From Thalassolituus oleivorans MIL-1 (GTDB taxonomy: Bacteria > Pseudomonadota > Gammaproteobacteria > Pseudomonadales > Oceanobacteraceae), in contig NC_020888.1 in assembly GCF_000355675.1 (NCBI RefSeq), forward strand, positions 2,587,501 to 2,651,500: a stretch of 64,000 nt of DNA. The letters run 5' to 3'. The translations under genes were made by a program, and so were the position numbers. Positions 44,308 through 53,561 of this stretch are shown in pieces. The first letter of the stretch is position 1; each line of letters begins with the position of its first letter. The notes beneath the pieces are model-generated. The model saw only the letters and a program-made list of their open reading frames with translations, was not told where the DNA came from and made no database searches.

Positions 44308-44613
44308 TTATTGAATGGTGAATAATTGCTCGAAGTTAGAAATTGTCAGAATTTTTCGAACATCGTCATTACAGTTGGTTAGGCGAATATCAGCTTGATC
44401 GCCACCAGCGTGATCGCGTAATAGCAATAACATGCCTAAAGCTGAACTATCGAGGTACGAAGTACCCGACAAATCGACAATGTAGCTATTTACATTCGAA
44501 TCACCGTGCTCATACGCATCACGAAATTCTTGATGGGCACTGAAGTCGAAACGCCCATGAACCTTTATCGTAAGCTCACGGCCATTACTGGCTAGAGAGG
44601 CACTCACTGTCAT
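44308..44613 (-). CDS. HsbA-like STAS anti-sigma-factor antagonist
   Basis: A 101-residue single STAS domain with the phosphorylatable serine site YLDSSALGMLLLLRDHAGG; Ser56 aligns with the phosphosite reported for Pseudomonas HsbA. In Pseudomonas, HsbA binds the anti-sigma factor FlgM or a diguanylate cyclase depending on its phosphorylation, and so switches between swimming and biofilm. Here it is followed directly by the phosphatase/kinase gene. Confidence 0.83.
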   Translation of the reverse strand: MTVSASLASNGRELTIKVHGRFDFSAHQEFRDAYEHGDSNVNSYIVDLSGTSYLDSSALGMLLLLRDHAGGDQADIRLTNCNDDVRKILTISNFEQLFTIQ

Positions 44614-44675
44614 TATATTTACTCCAAAAGTTTCTTATCATTGCTACTTTAGGTTTAGCACAAGGATTCCATTTG

Positions 44676-45728
44676 TCATGCTTTCACCGCCTTATTTAGC
44701 AAGTGATCAGCAATTTTTGACAGTGGAAGAATGGTATCTACAGCGCCTAGCTCTACTGCGACTTTCGGCATACCCCAGACCACACATGAGGCTTCATCTT
44801 GGGCTACGGTAATAGCTGCGTCATCGTGCAAACGCTTCATAGCCGCAGCACCGTCGGCGCCCATCCCGGTTAACATAGCGACCACTAACTTACGTCCACC
44901 AATGAGTTCGCGTAGTGAATCGAACATGACTTCCACGGAAGGTTTGTGCAAGTTGACGTTAGGACCATCGTCCATCACACAAAAAAGGCGCTCTCCCTGC
45001 TTACGAAAACGCAAATGTCTGCCGCCTTGAGCAATAATAATGCGACCCGGTTTAACCTCTAACCCTTCACTCGCTTCCAAGACTTCCATTGGATAGCGAT
45101 TATTAAGTCGAAGGCACAAAGAAGCACTGAATACCGCCGGTATGTGTTGCGTTATTACGATTGCCGGACAATGACCAGGCAAACCTTCAATCAAGGTATT
45201 AATAGCTTCCGTACCGCCTGTCGACGAGCCTATTGCGACAATGCGCTTGTACACGGCCGAGTTCGAACTGATCGATGTCAAAACACGCGGAGGCAACTCT
45301 CGCCTTACGTCTTTAGGTTGCACTCTTGCGACGGCGGCAACACGAATTTTTTCGACCAGAACCTGGGCGAACTGAGCAAATTCCTCGGCATTACGCGCCT
45401 GAGGCTTAGCGATGTAATCGACTGCGCCGACCTCTAATGCAGCAAGCGTTTCCGGAGCACCTGCGGCAGTCAAGGTCGAGACCATAACAACCGGCATAGG
45501 GCGCAGACGCATGATATTACCAAGAAATTGCAGCCCATCCATTTTGGGCATTTCGACATCCAGTGTCAGTACGTCGGGATTTAACTGTTTGATCTTATCT
45601 CTAGCAATGAAAGGGTCATGGGCAACCCCTACGACTTCAATATCAGGTGTTGCATCGAATATTTCTTTTAACATTTGCCGGATTAATGCTGAATCATCAA
45701 CAATTAATACGCGAATAGATTTACTCAT
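44676..45728 (-). CDS. cheB2: CheB of the second chemosensory cluster
   Basis: A 350-residue receiver plus methylesterase. Phospho-acceptor Asp in DVLTLDVEMPKMDG near residue 56; catalytic region visible as GSSTGGTEAIN, TQHIPAVFS and LTGMGADGAAAM. It is distinct in sequence from the CheB at 24904-25923. It ends the cheA-cheW-mcp-cheR-cheD-cheB run, eight bases after cheD. It should act on the adjacent soluble receptor. Confidence 0.93.
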   Translation of the reverse strand: MSKSIRVLIVDDSALIRQMLKEIFDATPDIEVVGVAHDPFIARDKIKQLNPDVLTLDVEMPKMDGLQFLGNIMRLRPMPVVMVSTLTAAGAPETLAALEVGAVDYIAKPQARNAEEFAQFAQVLVEKIRVAAVARVQPKDVRRELPPRVLTSISSNSAVYKRIVAIGSSTGGTEAINTLIEGLPGHCPAIVITQHIPAVFSASLCLRLNNRYPMEVLEASEGLEVKPGRIIIAQGGRHLRFRKQGERLFCVMDDGPNVNLHKPSVEVMFDSLRELIGGRKLVVAMLTGMGADGAAAMKRLHDDAAITVAQDEASCVVWGMPKVAVELGAVDTILPLSKIADHLLNKAVKA

Positions 45729-45736
45729 AAATCCTC

Positions 45737-46402
45737 TCAGAATAGATCGATGCTACCGGCGCCAGAGTTAGGCTGATTCGATTTAGCCACCGATTTCCGG
45801 TATTCATTTTCACGCTGCAACAAAGTATCGTTCTTAGTATGTGTAATTCTGCGCATCTTCACTGCGCCAGTATCAGGAAAATAGAGAACCTTTCGAGCAT
45901 ATACATCGCCAACGTCCGCCGCCGCGACTTTCAAACCTTCTTTGGCCAAGTAATTATAAACAAATAAAATATTACGCTGACCAATATCGGTTAAAGAGGC
46001 GATCATTTGGCCACCACCAAACAACTTCACTTCTAAATTTTCACGACGACCACCACGCTTTAAGATCTCATTGATCAAAAACTCCATGGCCCAATTGCCA
46101 TAGCGGGATTCTTGCGTTACTGGGTTACTGCCCCAATTTTCGCTAGAGTTTTCATTCTGAACAGGTAACATGAAATGATTCATGCCACCGATACCTAACA
46201 CCCGATCGCGTATGCATGCCGATATACAGGAACCCAGTATCGTCACAATCATCTCGCCATGCGTTGAGACATAAAATTCACCGGGTAATATTTTCGCCGC
46301 CCACGTTTGGTGTACTTCATCCCAATAACGATTAACGTGTTCAAACCCTCGTAATGCTTTGGGTTGTTCCGCTTTGAGCTGAATAGCCATAGTCCCACTC
46401 AC
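45737..46402 (-). CDS. cheD: CheD, receptor glutamine deamidase
   Basis: A 221-residue CheD. The catalytic cysteine is in TILGSCISACIRD and the catalytic histidine in GGMNHFMLPV. NWAMEFLINEILKRGGRRENLEVKLFGGG completes the core. CheD deamidates receptor glutamines before CheR can methylate them. The first four bases overlap the cheR stop (ATGA). N- and C-terminal tails are longer than in the Bacillus protein. Confidence 0.93.
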   Translation of the reverse strand: MSGTMAIQLKAEQPKALRGFEHVNRYWDEVHQTWAAKILPGEFYVSTHGEMIVTILGSCISACIRDRVLGIGGMNHFMLPVQNENSSENWGSNPVTQESRYGNWAMEFLINEILKRGGRRENLEVKLFGGGQMIASLTDIGQRNILFVYNYLAKEGLKVAAADVGDVYARKVLYFPDTGAVKMRRITHTKNDTLLQRENEYRKSVAKSNQPNSGAGSIDLF

Positions 46403-47247
46403 CGGATTTTTCTGTAAATAGTATTGCCAATAGACTCGAAGCGAGTGGAAATACCATTCAACGACTCAGAATGGCCGATAAATAAATAACCACCAACCGG
46501 CAGGAGATTAGCATAACGATCGAATAAGGTACGTTGAGTGTCCTTGTTAAAATAAATCACAACATTGCGGCAAAAGATAATATCAAACGGCCCTTTTACC
46601 GGCCAATCCTCCAATAAATTTAGGCGCTTAAAATACACCATTTCTCGCAACCCATCCTTAACTCGGATCGTTTTTCCGTCTGGGCTGTGCTTGAAGTAAT
46701 TTTGCTTAACATCCTTAGGTAACGACGAAATACTATCCGCGGGATAAATACCTTGATTCCCCTTTTCTACCACATTTGAATCGAGATCTGTTGCCAGAAT
46801 CTTAATATCCCAATCGCTAGGAAATGAACTTTGCTTTAACGTAATTGCAATTGAGTAGGCCTCTTGACCAATCGAACACCCGGAAGACCAGATACGCAGG
46901 CGTTTTTTCCCTTGCTGTCTTAGCTTAGGAAAGGCTTCACTGCGTAAAAAATCAAAATGATGATTTTCGCGAAAGAAAGACGTCAAGTTCGTCGTCAAAG
47001 CATTAACAAACTCGGTCGATTCAGCCTCAAAATTCGCATTAAGATAGGTTAAATAGTTTCTGAATGTGTTCATGCCCAATACACGCAACCGACGTGCAAT
47101 TCGGGCATAAACCATATTGACCTTATGGTTACCTAAGACAATTCCCGTATGGGTCATTGCCAGCGCCGCTATTTCGTCAAAGTCTTTTTGGGTCATCAGG
47201 AATTCCTGATCACCCCCTATATTCACGATGTTTTCGGCTGTACCCAT
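46399..47247 (-). CDS. cheR: CheR, receptor methyltransferase of the second cluster
   Basis: A 282-residue SAM-dependent methyltransferase. The N-terminal helical domain (LGNHKVNMVYARIARRLRVLG) precedes the catalytic fold (LRIWSSGCSIGQEAYSIAI, IKILATDLDSNVVEKG, DIIFCRNVVIYF). The beta-subdomain, which binds receptor pentapeptides in CheR proteins, lies around 180-200. The receptor gene immediately upstream ends in such a pentapeptide. This is the only cheR in the window, so it may also serve the main system. Confidence 0.94.
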   Translation of the reverse strand: MGTAENIVNIGGDQEFLMTQKDFDEIAALAMTHTGIVLGNHKVNMVYARIARRLRVLGMNTFRNYLTYLNANFEAESTEFVNALTTNLTSFFRENHHFDFLRSEAFPKLRQQGKKRLRIWSSGCSIGQEAYSIAITLKQSSFPSDWDIKILATDLDSNVVEKGNQGIYPADSISSLPKDVKQNYFKHSPDGKTIRVKDGLREMVYFKRLNLLEDWPVKGPFDIIFCRNVVIYFNKDTQRTLFDRYANLLPVGGYLFIGHSESLNGISTRFESIGNTIYRKIR

Positions 47248-47253
47248 AATGAC

Positions 47254-49635
47254 TTAAAACTCTTCCCATTCATCAGCGTTACTTTTAACCGATAAACCAC
47301 CTTGTCCTGACGCTTTCGACTTAGGCGCTGAAACGGAAGCTCGGGGGGCTGGGCTATTCATTGATGTCATCGAGTTCATAGAACCGACTTGCCCCATACC
47401 GCTAGCTGCATCCAGAGTAAAGAAGCCCATCATTTGCGTCATGTTCTGCGCTTGCTCTGACATCGCCTCACCTGCAGCCGTTGCTTCTTCAACCAAGGCA
47501 GCGTTTTGCTGAGTCATTTCATCCATTTGCGCAATGGCACTGTTTACCTGATCAATGCCTGAAGATTGTTCGGTAGCTGCCGTACTAATTTCTTGAATCA
47601 TCAGAGATACGCGATCAACTGAGTCAATAATTTCAGCAAGCGTCTTACCGGATTCATTAACCAATGATGTGCCCGCATCTACTTTATCGACGCTGTCACG
47701 AATGAGATCTTTAATTTCTTTGGCTGCAGCAGCAGAGCGCTGCGCGAGATTACGAACTTCACCTGCGACAACCGCGAAACCACGACCTTGCTCACCCGCT
47801 CGTGCAGCCTCTACCGCGGCGTTTAACGCAAGTAAATTAGTCTGGAAAGCGATTTCATCAATCACACCAATAATATCGGCAATCTTTTTGCTGGCGTGGT
47901 TAATTTCTTCCATAGCAGTTACTGCTTTGCTAACGACTTGGCCACCTTCTTGTGCCTTTTGACGCGCAGAAGACGCCAGCTCATTAGCATGAACCGAATT
48001 CTCGCTGGTTTGTTTAACCGCACTGGTCATTTCTTCCATACTTGATGCGGTTTCTTCGAGGCTAGAAGCCTGTGATTCGGTTCGCTTACTTAAGTCGGCG
48101 TTACCTTGAGCTATTTCACTGGCTCCGGTTGCTACAGTGCCAGCGGCTTCGCGGATACGAGTAATGATTTCCGTTAAGCGATCTACCGTTGAGTTAGCAT
48201 CTTGTTTTAACTTACCAAATGTACCTTCATAATCAGATTCTACTTTACGCGTTAAATTACCGTGGGCGAGCGCATCAAATACACGAATCGTATCGTTAAC
48301 CACGTTTTCAGAAATCGCCAGCAAGCGGTTTAAGCCCTGCGCTAAATTCAAGAAGAAACCGTCTTTACCGGCCGTTTCAAGTCTACGAGATAAATCACCT
48401 GCTGCTGCAGCTTCAACAATATTATCCACTTCTTGTTCTGCCGATACTTCAGCGGTCCGATCTTTCCACTCCACAATCGTACCAATACGCTCGTTCGCGT
48501 CATTGAGAATTGGATTTGCAATTAAACCAAAAGTACGACCGCCAACTTTAATTTCCGTTGAGTAAGTCGATTTCAGCGCCGCCAACATACCACGCTGATG
48601 AGCAGGCTTTTTATGGAAAGTATCAATATTTGCGCCCATTAAGCGACTGGCATCAAAACCAGGAATATCCTGACGCAAATCGCTTTGCGCATTACTCATC
48701 ATGTCTTTAACAGCATTGTTCATATACACGATATTCAGATCGCCATCGGCAATCATGGCATTGGTGGTTACCACATCTAACGCTTGCTTAACTCGAGAGT
48801 TCTCATCTGCCATTCGTTTAGCAACTTGCTGACGAGCGAGTTCTTCGGTCAGATCAACCCACTCAACCACAGTACCAATGCGAGTGCCGTCAGTACCAAT
48901 CCATGGCGTTGCAGTAAGCGAGAATGTAAGCCCTGATACTTTTAAATCTGTTTGGTAGGATTCTTTTAGTTCACCCATCATTTGACGTTGATGACTGGGC
49001 TTTTTATGAAACTGATCAACTGAGCTTCCGATAAGTTTGCTCACATGAAAGTTGGGCAATTCTTTTTGAATATCTTTTTCACGACCACTTAGCACTTCAC
49101 TTACACGATCATTCATATAAACAATATTTAAATCGTTATCTGCCAACATCACATTCGCTTGGCAAAGCTTTAGTGCATTAGCAATATTGGCGTTTTTTTC
49201 ATTCTCTCTGGCTTGGTTCTTTTGCTTAGTAATGTCCGTTGCACACTTAACAACTTTATAAGGCTTACCCGTCAAATCAAAAACGGGATTATAGCTTGCT
49301 TGAATCCAGACTTCGCTTCCGCCTTTGCCGATACGAAGATACTCGTTACTATCAAATTCGCCACGATTCAGCTTATCCCAGAATTGACGATACTCATTGC
49401 TCGCTTTGTAGTCAGCGCCAACAAAAATGCTATGATGCTTACCTTGAACTTCATCAAGGCGATATCCCATCACATTAAGAAAATTATCATTTGCAGTTAG
49501 AATATTGCCATTCATATCAAATTCAATCATGGCCTGACTTTTATTCAAGGCGTCGACTTTAGCTTCTAACTCACGCATCGCTTCCTGCGTTCCGTTATTA
49601 TTCTCAGCGGAAAATAGATTCTTTAAAAAACTCAT
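47254..49635 (-). CDS. Soluble multi-PAS methyl-accepting chemotaxis protein
   Basis: About 793 residues from the ATG at 49635, with AAGGG nine bases upstream. No membrane helix is seen. PAS1 (about 25-140; ATDITKQKN end) is followed by two closely similar PAS domains, each with the motif FHKKPxHQR (near 205 and 340), then HAMP-like segments, and a signalling domain with [29 protein letters not shown]. It ends in EWEEF, matching the WxxF-type CheR-docking pentapeptide (GWEEF in Pseudomonas McpB/Aer2). It is probably a cytoplasmic redox or gas sensor for the second array. Heme or flavin binding is unproven. Confidence 0.9.
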   Translation of the reverse strand: MSFLKNLFSAENNNGTQEAMRELEAKVDALNKSQAMIEFDMNGNILTANDNFLNVMGYRLDEVQGKHHSIFVGADYKASNEYRQFWDKLNRGEFDSNEYLRIGKGGSEVWIQASYNPVFDLTGKPYKVVKCATDITKQKNQARENEKNANIANALKLCQANVMLADNDLNIVYMNDRVSEVLSGREKDIQKELPNFHVSKLIGSSVDQFHKKPSHQRQMMGELKESYQTDLKVSGLTFSLTATPWIGTDGTRIGTVVEWVDLTEELARQQVAKRMADENSRVKQALDVVTTNAMIADGDLNIVYMNNAVKDMMSNAQSDLRQDIPGFDASRLMGANIDTFHKKPAHQRGMLAALKSTYSTEIKVGGRTFGLIANPILNDANERIGTIVEWKDRTAEVSAEQEVDNIVEAAAAGDLSRRLETAGKDGFFLNLAQGLNRLLAISENVVNDTIRVFDALAHGNLTRKVESDYEGTFGKLKQDANSTVDRLTEIITRIREAAGTVATGASEIAQGNADLSKRTESQASSLEETASSMEEMTSAVKQTSENSVHANELASSARQKAQEGGQVVSKAVTAMEEINHASKKIADIIGVIDEIAFQTNLLALNAAVEAARAGEQGRGFAVVAGEVRNLAQRSAAAAKEIKDLIRDSVDKVDAGTSLVNESGKTLAEIIDSVDRVSLMIQEISTAATEQSSGIDQVNSAIAQMDEMTQQNAALVEEATAAGEAMSEQAQNMTQMMGFFTLDAASGMGQVGSMNSMTSMNSPAPRASVSAPKSKASGQGGLSVKSNADEWEEF

Positions 49636-49728
49636 AATAACAGCCCTTTCATTATCTTCGTTCAATCCGGCTTTGTTTAGAAGTAGTAGTAAGCAATTCC
49701 GGCAATGGATTTTTACGTTATGTTCTTA

Positions 49729-50238
49729 CTACTCAACAACATCTTGAATTGATTTTTTCGCTTTGATATTCAACAGAATATCGACATCAAGCAAGATAAC
49801 CATCTTGTCGTTCACATTGACCAAACCTTTAATAAAATCCGAGTTTTGATCTTCAGTTAGCTCCGGCGGCTTGCGCGTATCAGAATCAGCGATGGTATAA
49901 ACATCCGATACTGCATCGACCACTATGCCCATTACGCGATCACCGTTAGCGCCTTCAAACTTCAAAATAATCACTACAGTGACAGGGCTATAATCGACTT
50001 CGGGAAGCCCAAACCGCGCGCGCAAATCCATAATCGGGACAATGGTTCCACGTAAGTTAATGACACCACGGATATACGGTGGCGCATTCGGGATGGTCGT
50101 CGACTCCTCCCAGCCGCGTATCTCTTGCACGGCCAAGATATCAACACCGTATTCTTCCCCTGACATAATGAAGGTTAAATACTGTTGCTCGTGCTGACCA
50201 ACTAAATCACGTTGATTTTTTTCTGCAACTGCTTCCAT
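49729..50238 (-). CDS. cheW2: CheW of the second chemosensory cluster
   Basis: A 169-residue CheW fold: YLTFIMSGEEYGVDILAVQEIRGW, APPYIRGVINLRGTIVPIMDLRARFGL, VMGIVVDAVSDVYTI, and the C-terminal DFIKGLVNVNDKMVILLDVDILL. It couples the adjacent soluble receptor to the adjacent CheA. It follows cheA by 11 bases and precedes the receptor gene by about 93. Confidence 0.93.
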   Translation of the reverse strand: MEAVAEKNQRDLVGQHEQQYLTFIMSGEEYGVDILAVQEIRGWEESTTIPNAPPYIRGVINLRGTIVPIMDLRARFGLPEVDYSPVTVVIILKFEGANGDRVMGIVVDAVSDVYTIADSDTRKPPELTEDQNSDFIKGLVNVNDKMVILLDVDILLNIKAKKSIQDVVE

Positions 50239-50249
50239 TATGCTATTCC

Positions 50250-52334
50250 TCAGGCTGCCCGCTCAGATTTGCGGCTGCGTTTTTTCATTTGGTCTAGTGT
50301 TTTACCTAAACCAGAAATATCGATGATTAGAGCCACAGTACCGTCACCCAAAATAGTAGCGCCGGATACGCCTAATACTTTTTCGTAGTTCTGTTCAAGG
50401 CTCTTAATAACTACCTGCTGCTGGCCCATTAAATCATCAACAACAACACCGATTTTTTCATTATCACCTTCTACTACCACCAGCATTAACTCTTCGGGTT
50501 CAGGCTCATCATTGCGTAAACCGAAAATGCCATCTAAACGAAGTATTGGTATGTATTCGTCACGCAACTGCATGACATACTGGCTTCCAGTGATATGACT
50601 TAACGAGCGGCGATTAACTTGAATAGACTCGACAATGGATACCAACGGGAAAATGTAGGTTTCATCGCAAACCTTAACTAGCTGGCCATCAAGAATAGCC
50701 AAGGTAAGAGGTAAACGAATAATAAATGTAGAACCTATACCACGCTGTGAGCGTACTTCAATGGTGCCGTTTAATGCGGAAATATTACGACGCACAACAT
50801 CCATACCAACACCACGACCCGAAATATCGCTCACGACATCGGCGGTGGAAAAACCAGGTAAGAATATCAGCTGATGTATTTCTTCTGGTGTTAATACCTG
50901 ACTTTCTGGTACTAAACCTTTTTGTTTAGCTTTATCGAGAATGCGTTGTTCATTTAAGCCTGCACCATCATCCGCAACTTCGATAACAATATTGCCACCT
51001 TGATGAAAGGCATTCAGCGTAATGGTGCCTTCTTCAGACTTTCCATTCGCGATGCGTTGCTCAGTTGTTTCCAAACCGTGATCTAAAGAATTACGTACAA
51101 GATGAACCAGTGGATCACCTATTTTTTCCATCACTGTTTTATCTAACTCGGTGTTTTCACCCAAGGTCACTAGGTTAACTTTCTTACTTAACTGATTGCC
51201 TAAATCACGCACCAGACGCGGAAAACGGCTAAAGGCAAAGCTGATCGGCATCATGCGTATTTTCATCACGCTTTCTTGCAATTCACGGGTATTTTGTTCA
51301 AGTTGCGATAGACCTTCTTGCAACTTAGCTAGCCGACTCATATCAAAATCTTGGCCAAGTTGGCCCAGCATAGATTGCGTAATAACTAGTTCACCGACCA
51401 TATTAATCAGACTATCGACTTTATCGATAGAAACGCGAATAGATGAGCTTTCGGCATTTTTCGGTGTCGCCTTGGGGGATGCAGATTTAGCCGCAGGAGG
51501 CGCTACAGGTTCACTACTTGCCGCATCTACTGAATCGACAGCATCTGAAGATATTTCGGGGGATTCGACTGCAATATCCGTTGGTTTAGACAACTCAGCG
51601 TTTTCATTGTGAATCTCGTGATATTCAATATCGCAATCGTCTTCTACCCATTCAAATACCGCGCGAATATAGTCAATATTGGCGGGTGTATTGATCGTTA
51701 GAGTCCAATAGATGTAGCACTCTTCGGGATTAATACTGGTAAATTCTGGAAGGTTTTCTAAATGCGCTTCAACATTCAAATACTCTTCGCCGACCACATC
51801 CCGCAGCTCGCGGAACATACGAAATGGTTCATTTCCAGTGCGCAACATATCGATATGCGGGCGCATCTCGATTCGCCATCCAATCATCTCTGATTCCGCA
51901 TTAACTCCGTCACTGGCGACTTCTTCGTTTTTAGCCTTGGGAGCTCCTGCATTTAATATCGCTTCAAAGGCGACTTTAATTTCAGCAGGGCGCGCAGTTT
52001 CTGGTGCATTACCCGCTTGCATTGCGCCAAGCATTTCTCGTAGGCAATCAACTGATTGTAAAAATAAATCAATGTATTCCGATTCCATTGCGCGCTTACC
52101 TGCGCGAATTTCATCTAATAGTGTTTCAACAACATGAGTAAATTCAGATACTGGCATAAAGCCGAATGTGCCTGCCCCACCCTTAATGGAGTGAGCCGCA
52201 CGAAAGATTGTGTTGACGATCTCGTCATCCACCGTCTCCGGGCTCATGTCCACCAATTGGCTTTCCATGATATCGAGCCCTTCAAAGCTTTCTTCGAAAA
52301 AAACTTGGTGGAATTGCGATAAATCAACACTCAT
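50250..52334 (-). CDS. cheA2: CheA of the second chemosensory cluster
   Basis: A 694-residue kinase. The Hpt domain has H48 (AAHSIKGGAGTFGF). A P2-like domain covers about 150-240 (GWRIEMRPHIDMLRTGNEPFRMFRELRD). After an Ala/Ser-rich linker come the dimerisation helices (IRVSIDKVDSLINMVGELVITQSML), the ATPase domain (LVHLVRNSLDHGLE, DDGAGLN, DISGRGVGMDVV) and a CheW-like domain. It lacks the ParP-binding EFE-LLD repeats of the first CheA, so polar recruitment by ParP is not expected. Confidence 0.94.
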   Translation of the reverse strand: MSVDLSQFHQVFFEESFEGLDIMESQLVDMSPETVDDEIVNTIFRAAHSIKGGAGTFGFMPVSEFTHVVETLLDEIRAGKRAMESEYIDLFLQSVDCLREMLGAMQAGNAPETARPAEIKVAFEAILNAGAPKAKNEEVASDGVNAESEMIGWRIEMRPHIDMLRTGNEPFRMFRELRDVVGEEYLNVEAHLENLPEFTSINPEECYIYWTLTINTPANIDYIRAVFEWVEDDCDIEYHEIHNENAELSKPTDIAVESPEISSDAVDSVDAASSEPVAPPAAKSASPKATPKNAESSSIRVSIDKVDSLINMVGELVITQSMLGQLGQDFDMSRLAKLQEGLSQLEQNTRELQESVMKIRMMPISFAFSRFPRLVRDLGNQLSKKVNLVTLGENTELDKTVMEKIGDPLVHLVRNSLDHGLETTEQRIANGKSEEGTITLNAFHQGGNIVIEVADDGAGLNEQRILDKAKQKGLVPESQVLTPEEIHQLIFLPGFSTADVVSDISGRGVGMDVVRRNISALNGTIEVRSQRGIGSTFIIRLPLTLAILDGQLVKVCDETYIFPLVSIVESIQVNRRSLSHITGSQYVMQLRDEYIPILRLDGIFGLRNDEPEPEELMLVVVEGDNEKIGVVVDDLMGQQQVVIKSLEQNYEKVLGVSGATILGDGTVALIIDISGLGKTLDQMKKRSRKSERAA

Positions 52335-52340
52335 TTGAAC

Positions 52341-52703
52341 TTACCCCAAAACGCGTTTGAGGGTGCTTAGAAGCTGCTCAGGGTTAAACGGTTTAACAAT
52401 CCAGCCAGTAGCTCCCGCTTGCTTACCCTGCATTTTCATATCGCCCGCTGATTCTGTTGTTAGCATCAGCATAGGGGTGAACTTAAAATCATCCAGCTGG
52501 CGTAGTTGCTGAACGAGCTCAATGCCATTCATATTTGGCATATTGACGTCGGTCAGTACTAAATCGAATTTTTCTTGTTTTGCAATTGCCAAAGCTTCAA
52601 CACCATCTGAAGCTTCTTTTACCTGATAACCAGCACCTTTTAAGGTGAAGGCTACCATCTGACGCATTGATGCTGAGTCATCAACCGCTAGAATACTCGC
52701 CAT
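52341..52703 (-). CDS. cheY2: CheY-like response regulator of the second cluster
   Basis: A 120-residue lone receiver. Acidic pocket AVDDSASMRQ, phospho-acceptor Asp in LVLTDVNMPNMNG, Thr in LMLTTESAGD, Lys in WIVKPF. It lies six bases upstream of cheA2 and is its likely phosphate acceptor. Whether it binds FliM cannot be told from sequence. Confidence 0.92.
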   Translation of the reverse strand: MASILAVDDSASMRQMVAFTLKGAGYQVKEASDGVEALAIAKQEKFDLVLTDVNMPNMNGIELVQQLRQLDDFKFTPMLMLTTESAGDMKMQGKQAGATGWIVKPFNPEQLLSTLKRVLG

Positions 52704-52727
52704 ATTAAAACTCCCGATTTACCGAAA

Positions 52728-53015
52728 TTACTGAACTGAAGAAAGATTCAGCGCCGCTACAAGACCTAAATGTTTAGCCGTCGATAACAACACATCATTG
52801 GCGTCGTGCCAGTGAATATCATTATCTGTTGTCGCTAACGTCTGGCGTAGTGACAGTACGAGCTGTAAACCTGCAGTATCGCAATACTGTATGTCTGCGG
52901 CTCGTAACTCGACATCAGAGCCTTCAAGCAATGCCCTTTCCATTGCTGCATACAGTTTTTCAACGGTATCGATACTTAAGCGTTCGCCGCATTCAATGGA
53001 GGTAGTTGTTGCCAT
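52728..53015 (-). CDS. STAS-domain protein heading the second chemosensory cluster
   Basis: A 95-residue STAS domain from the ATG at 53015 (GAGAG upstream); the open frame continues 17 codons further back. At the position where antagonists have a phosphorylatable serine it reads YCDTAGLQLVLSL, with Thr47 in place of Ser. STAS genes stand at this position in Vibrio cluster III-type loci. The partner is unknown; the HsbR-like phosphatase about 9 kb downstream is one possibility. Confidence 0.75.
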   Translation of the reverse strand: MATTTSIECGERLSIDTVEKLYAAMERALLEGSDVELRAADIQYCDTAGLQLVLSLRQTLATTDNDIHWHDANDVLLSTAKHLGLVAALNLSSVQ

Positions 53016-53099
53016 CAGAGATACTCTCGATTCAGTCCTAAAACTAAGACTAGACCGGAAAGTCAAAGGTGCTAGATAAACGCAAGAAAAAGTGTGGAA

Positions 53100-53561
53100 T
53101 TAACGTGACTTAGGCCGTATGGCCGCATTGCGAGTGGCCCATTCATCGGCTTCGCGCTGCTGTTGACGATCTTGTTCGTGCTCGAACTCCTGTTCCAGCC
53201 GCTGCAGCAGCTGCTGCATGGCTTGTACTTTGCCATGCGACTTCAGATAGGCGTCACGGGCGCGTTCAGTTTGAGCCCGTAAACGTTTAATTTGCTCTTG
53301 CTGTTGGTTTAATGCGGTTTCAATCTGACTGATAAAGCCGAGTGTATTGTGAATCATACCGGCACTGATGTGACCACTGCTGGGCGTCGCAATCTGTTTT
53401 TGATAATCAGCCGCATATACGGTTAGCTGCTGTTGGCGCTCTTCTTCTAAGACTAATTTCTTTTGGCTATCGCCCCAACGACGTAACGCTTCTTTTTCGT
53501 CTTTTTCGGCTAGTTCGAGTACGACAGCCAAACGACGAGCGCGAGGATGCCGATAGCTCAC
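53100..53561 (-). CDS. fliJ: FliJ, flagellar export chaperone/ATPase stalk
   Basis: A 153-residue antiparallel coiled-coil protein, rich in Gln, Glu, Arg and Leu, with no globular motif. It starts inside the fliI stop region (4-base overlap) and is the last gene of fliEFGHIJ. FliJ sits in the centre of the FliI ring and contacts FlhA. The call rests on length, coiled coil and position. Confidence 0.88.
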   Translation of the reverse strand: MSYRHPRARRLAVVLELAEKDEKEALRRWGDSQKKLVLEEERQQQLTVYAADYQKQIATPSSGHISAGMIHNTLGFISQIETALNQQQEQIKRLRAQTERARDAYLKSHGKVQAMQQLLQRLEQEFEHEQDRQQQREADEWATRNAAIRPKSR

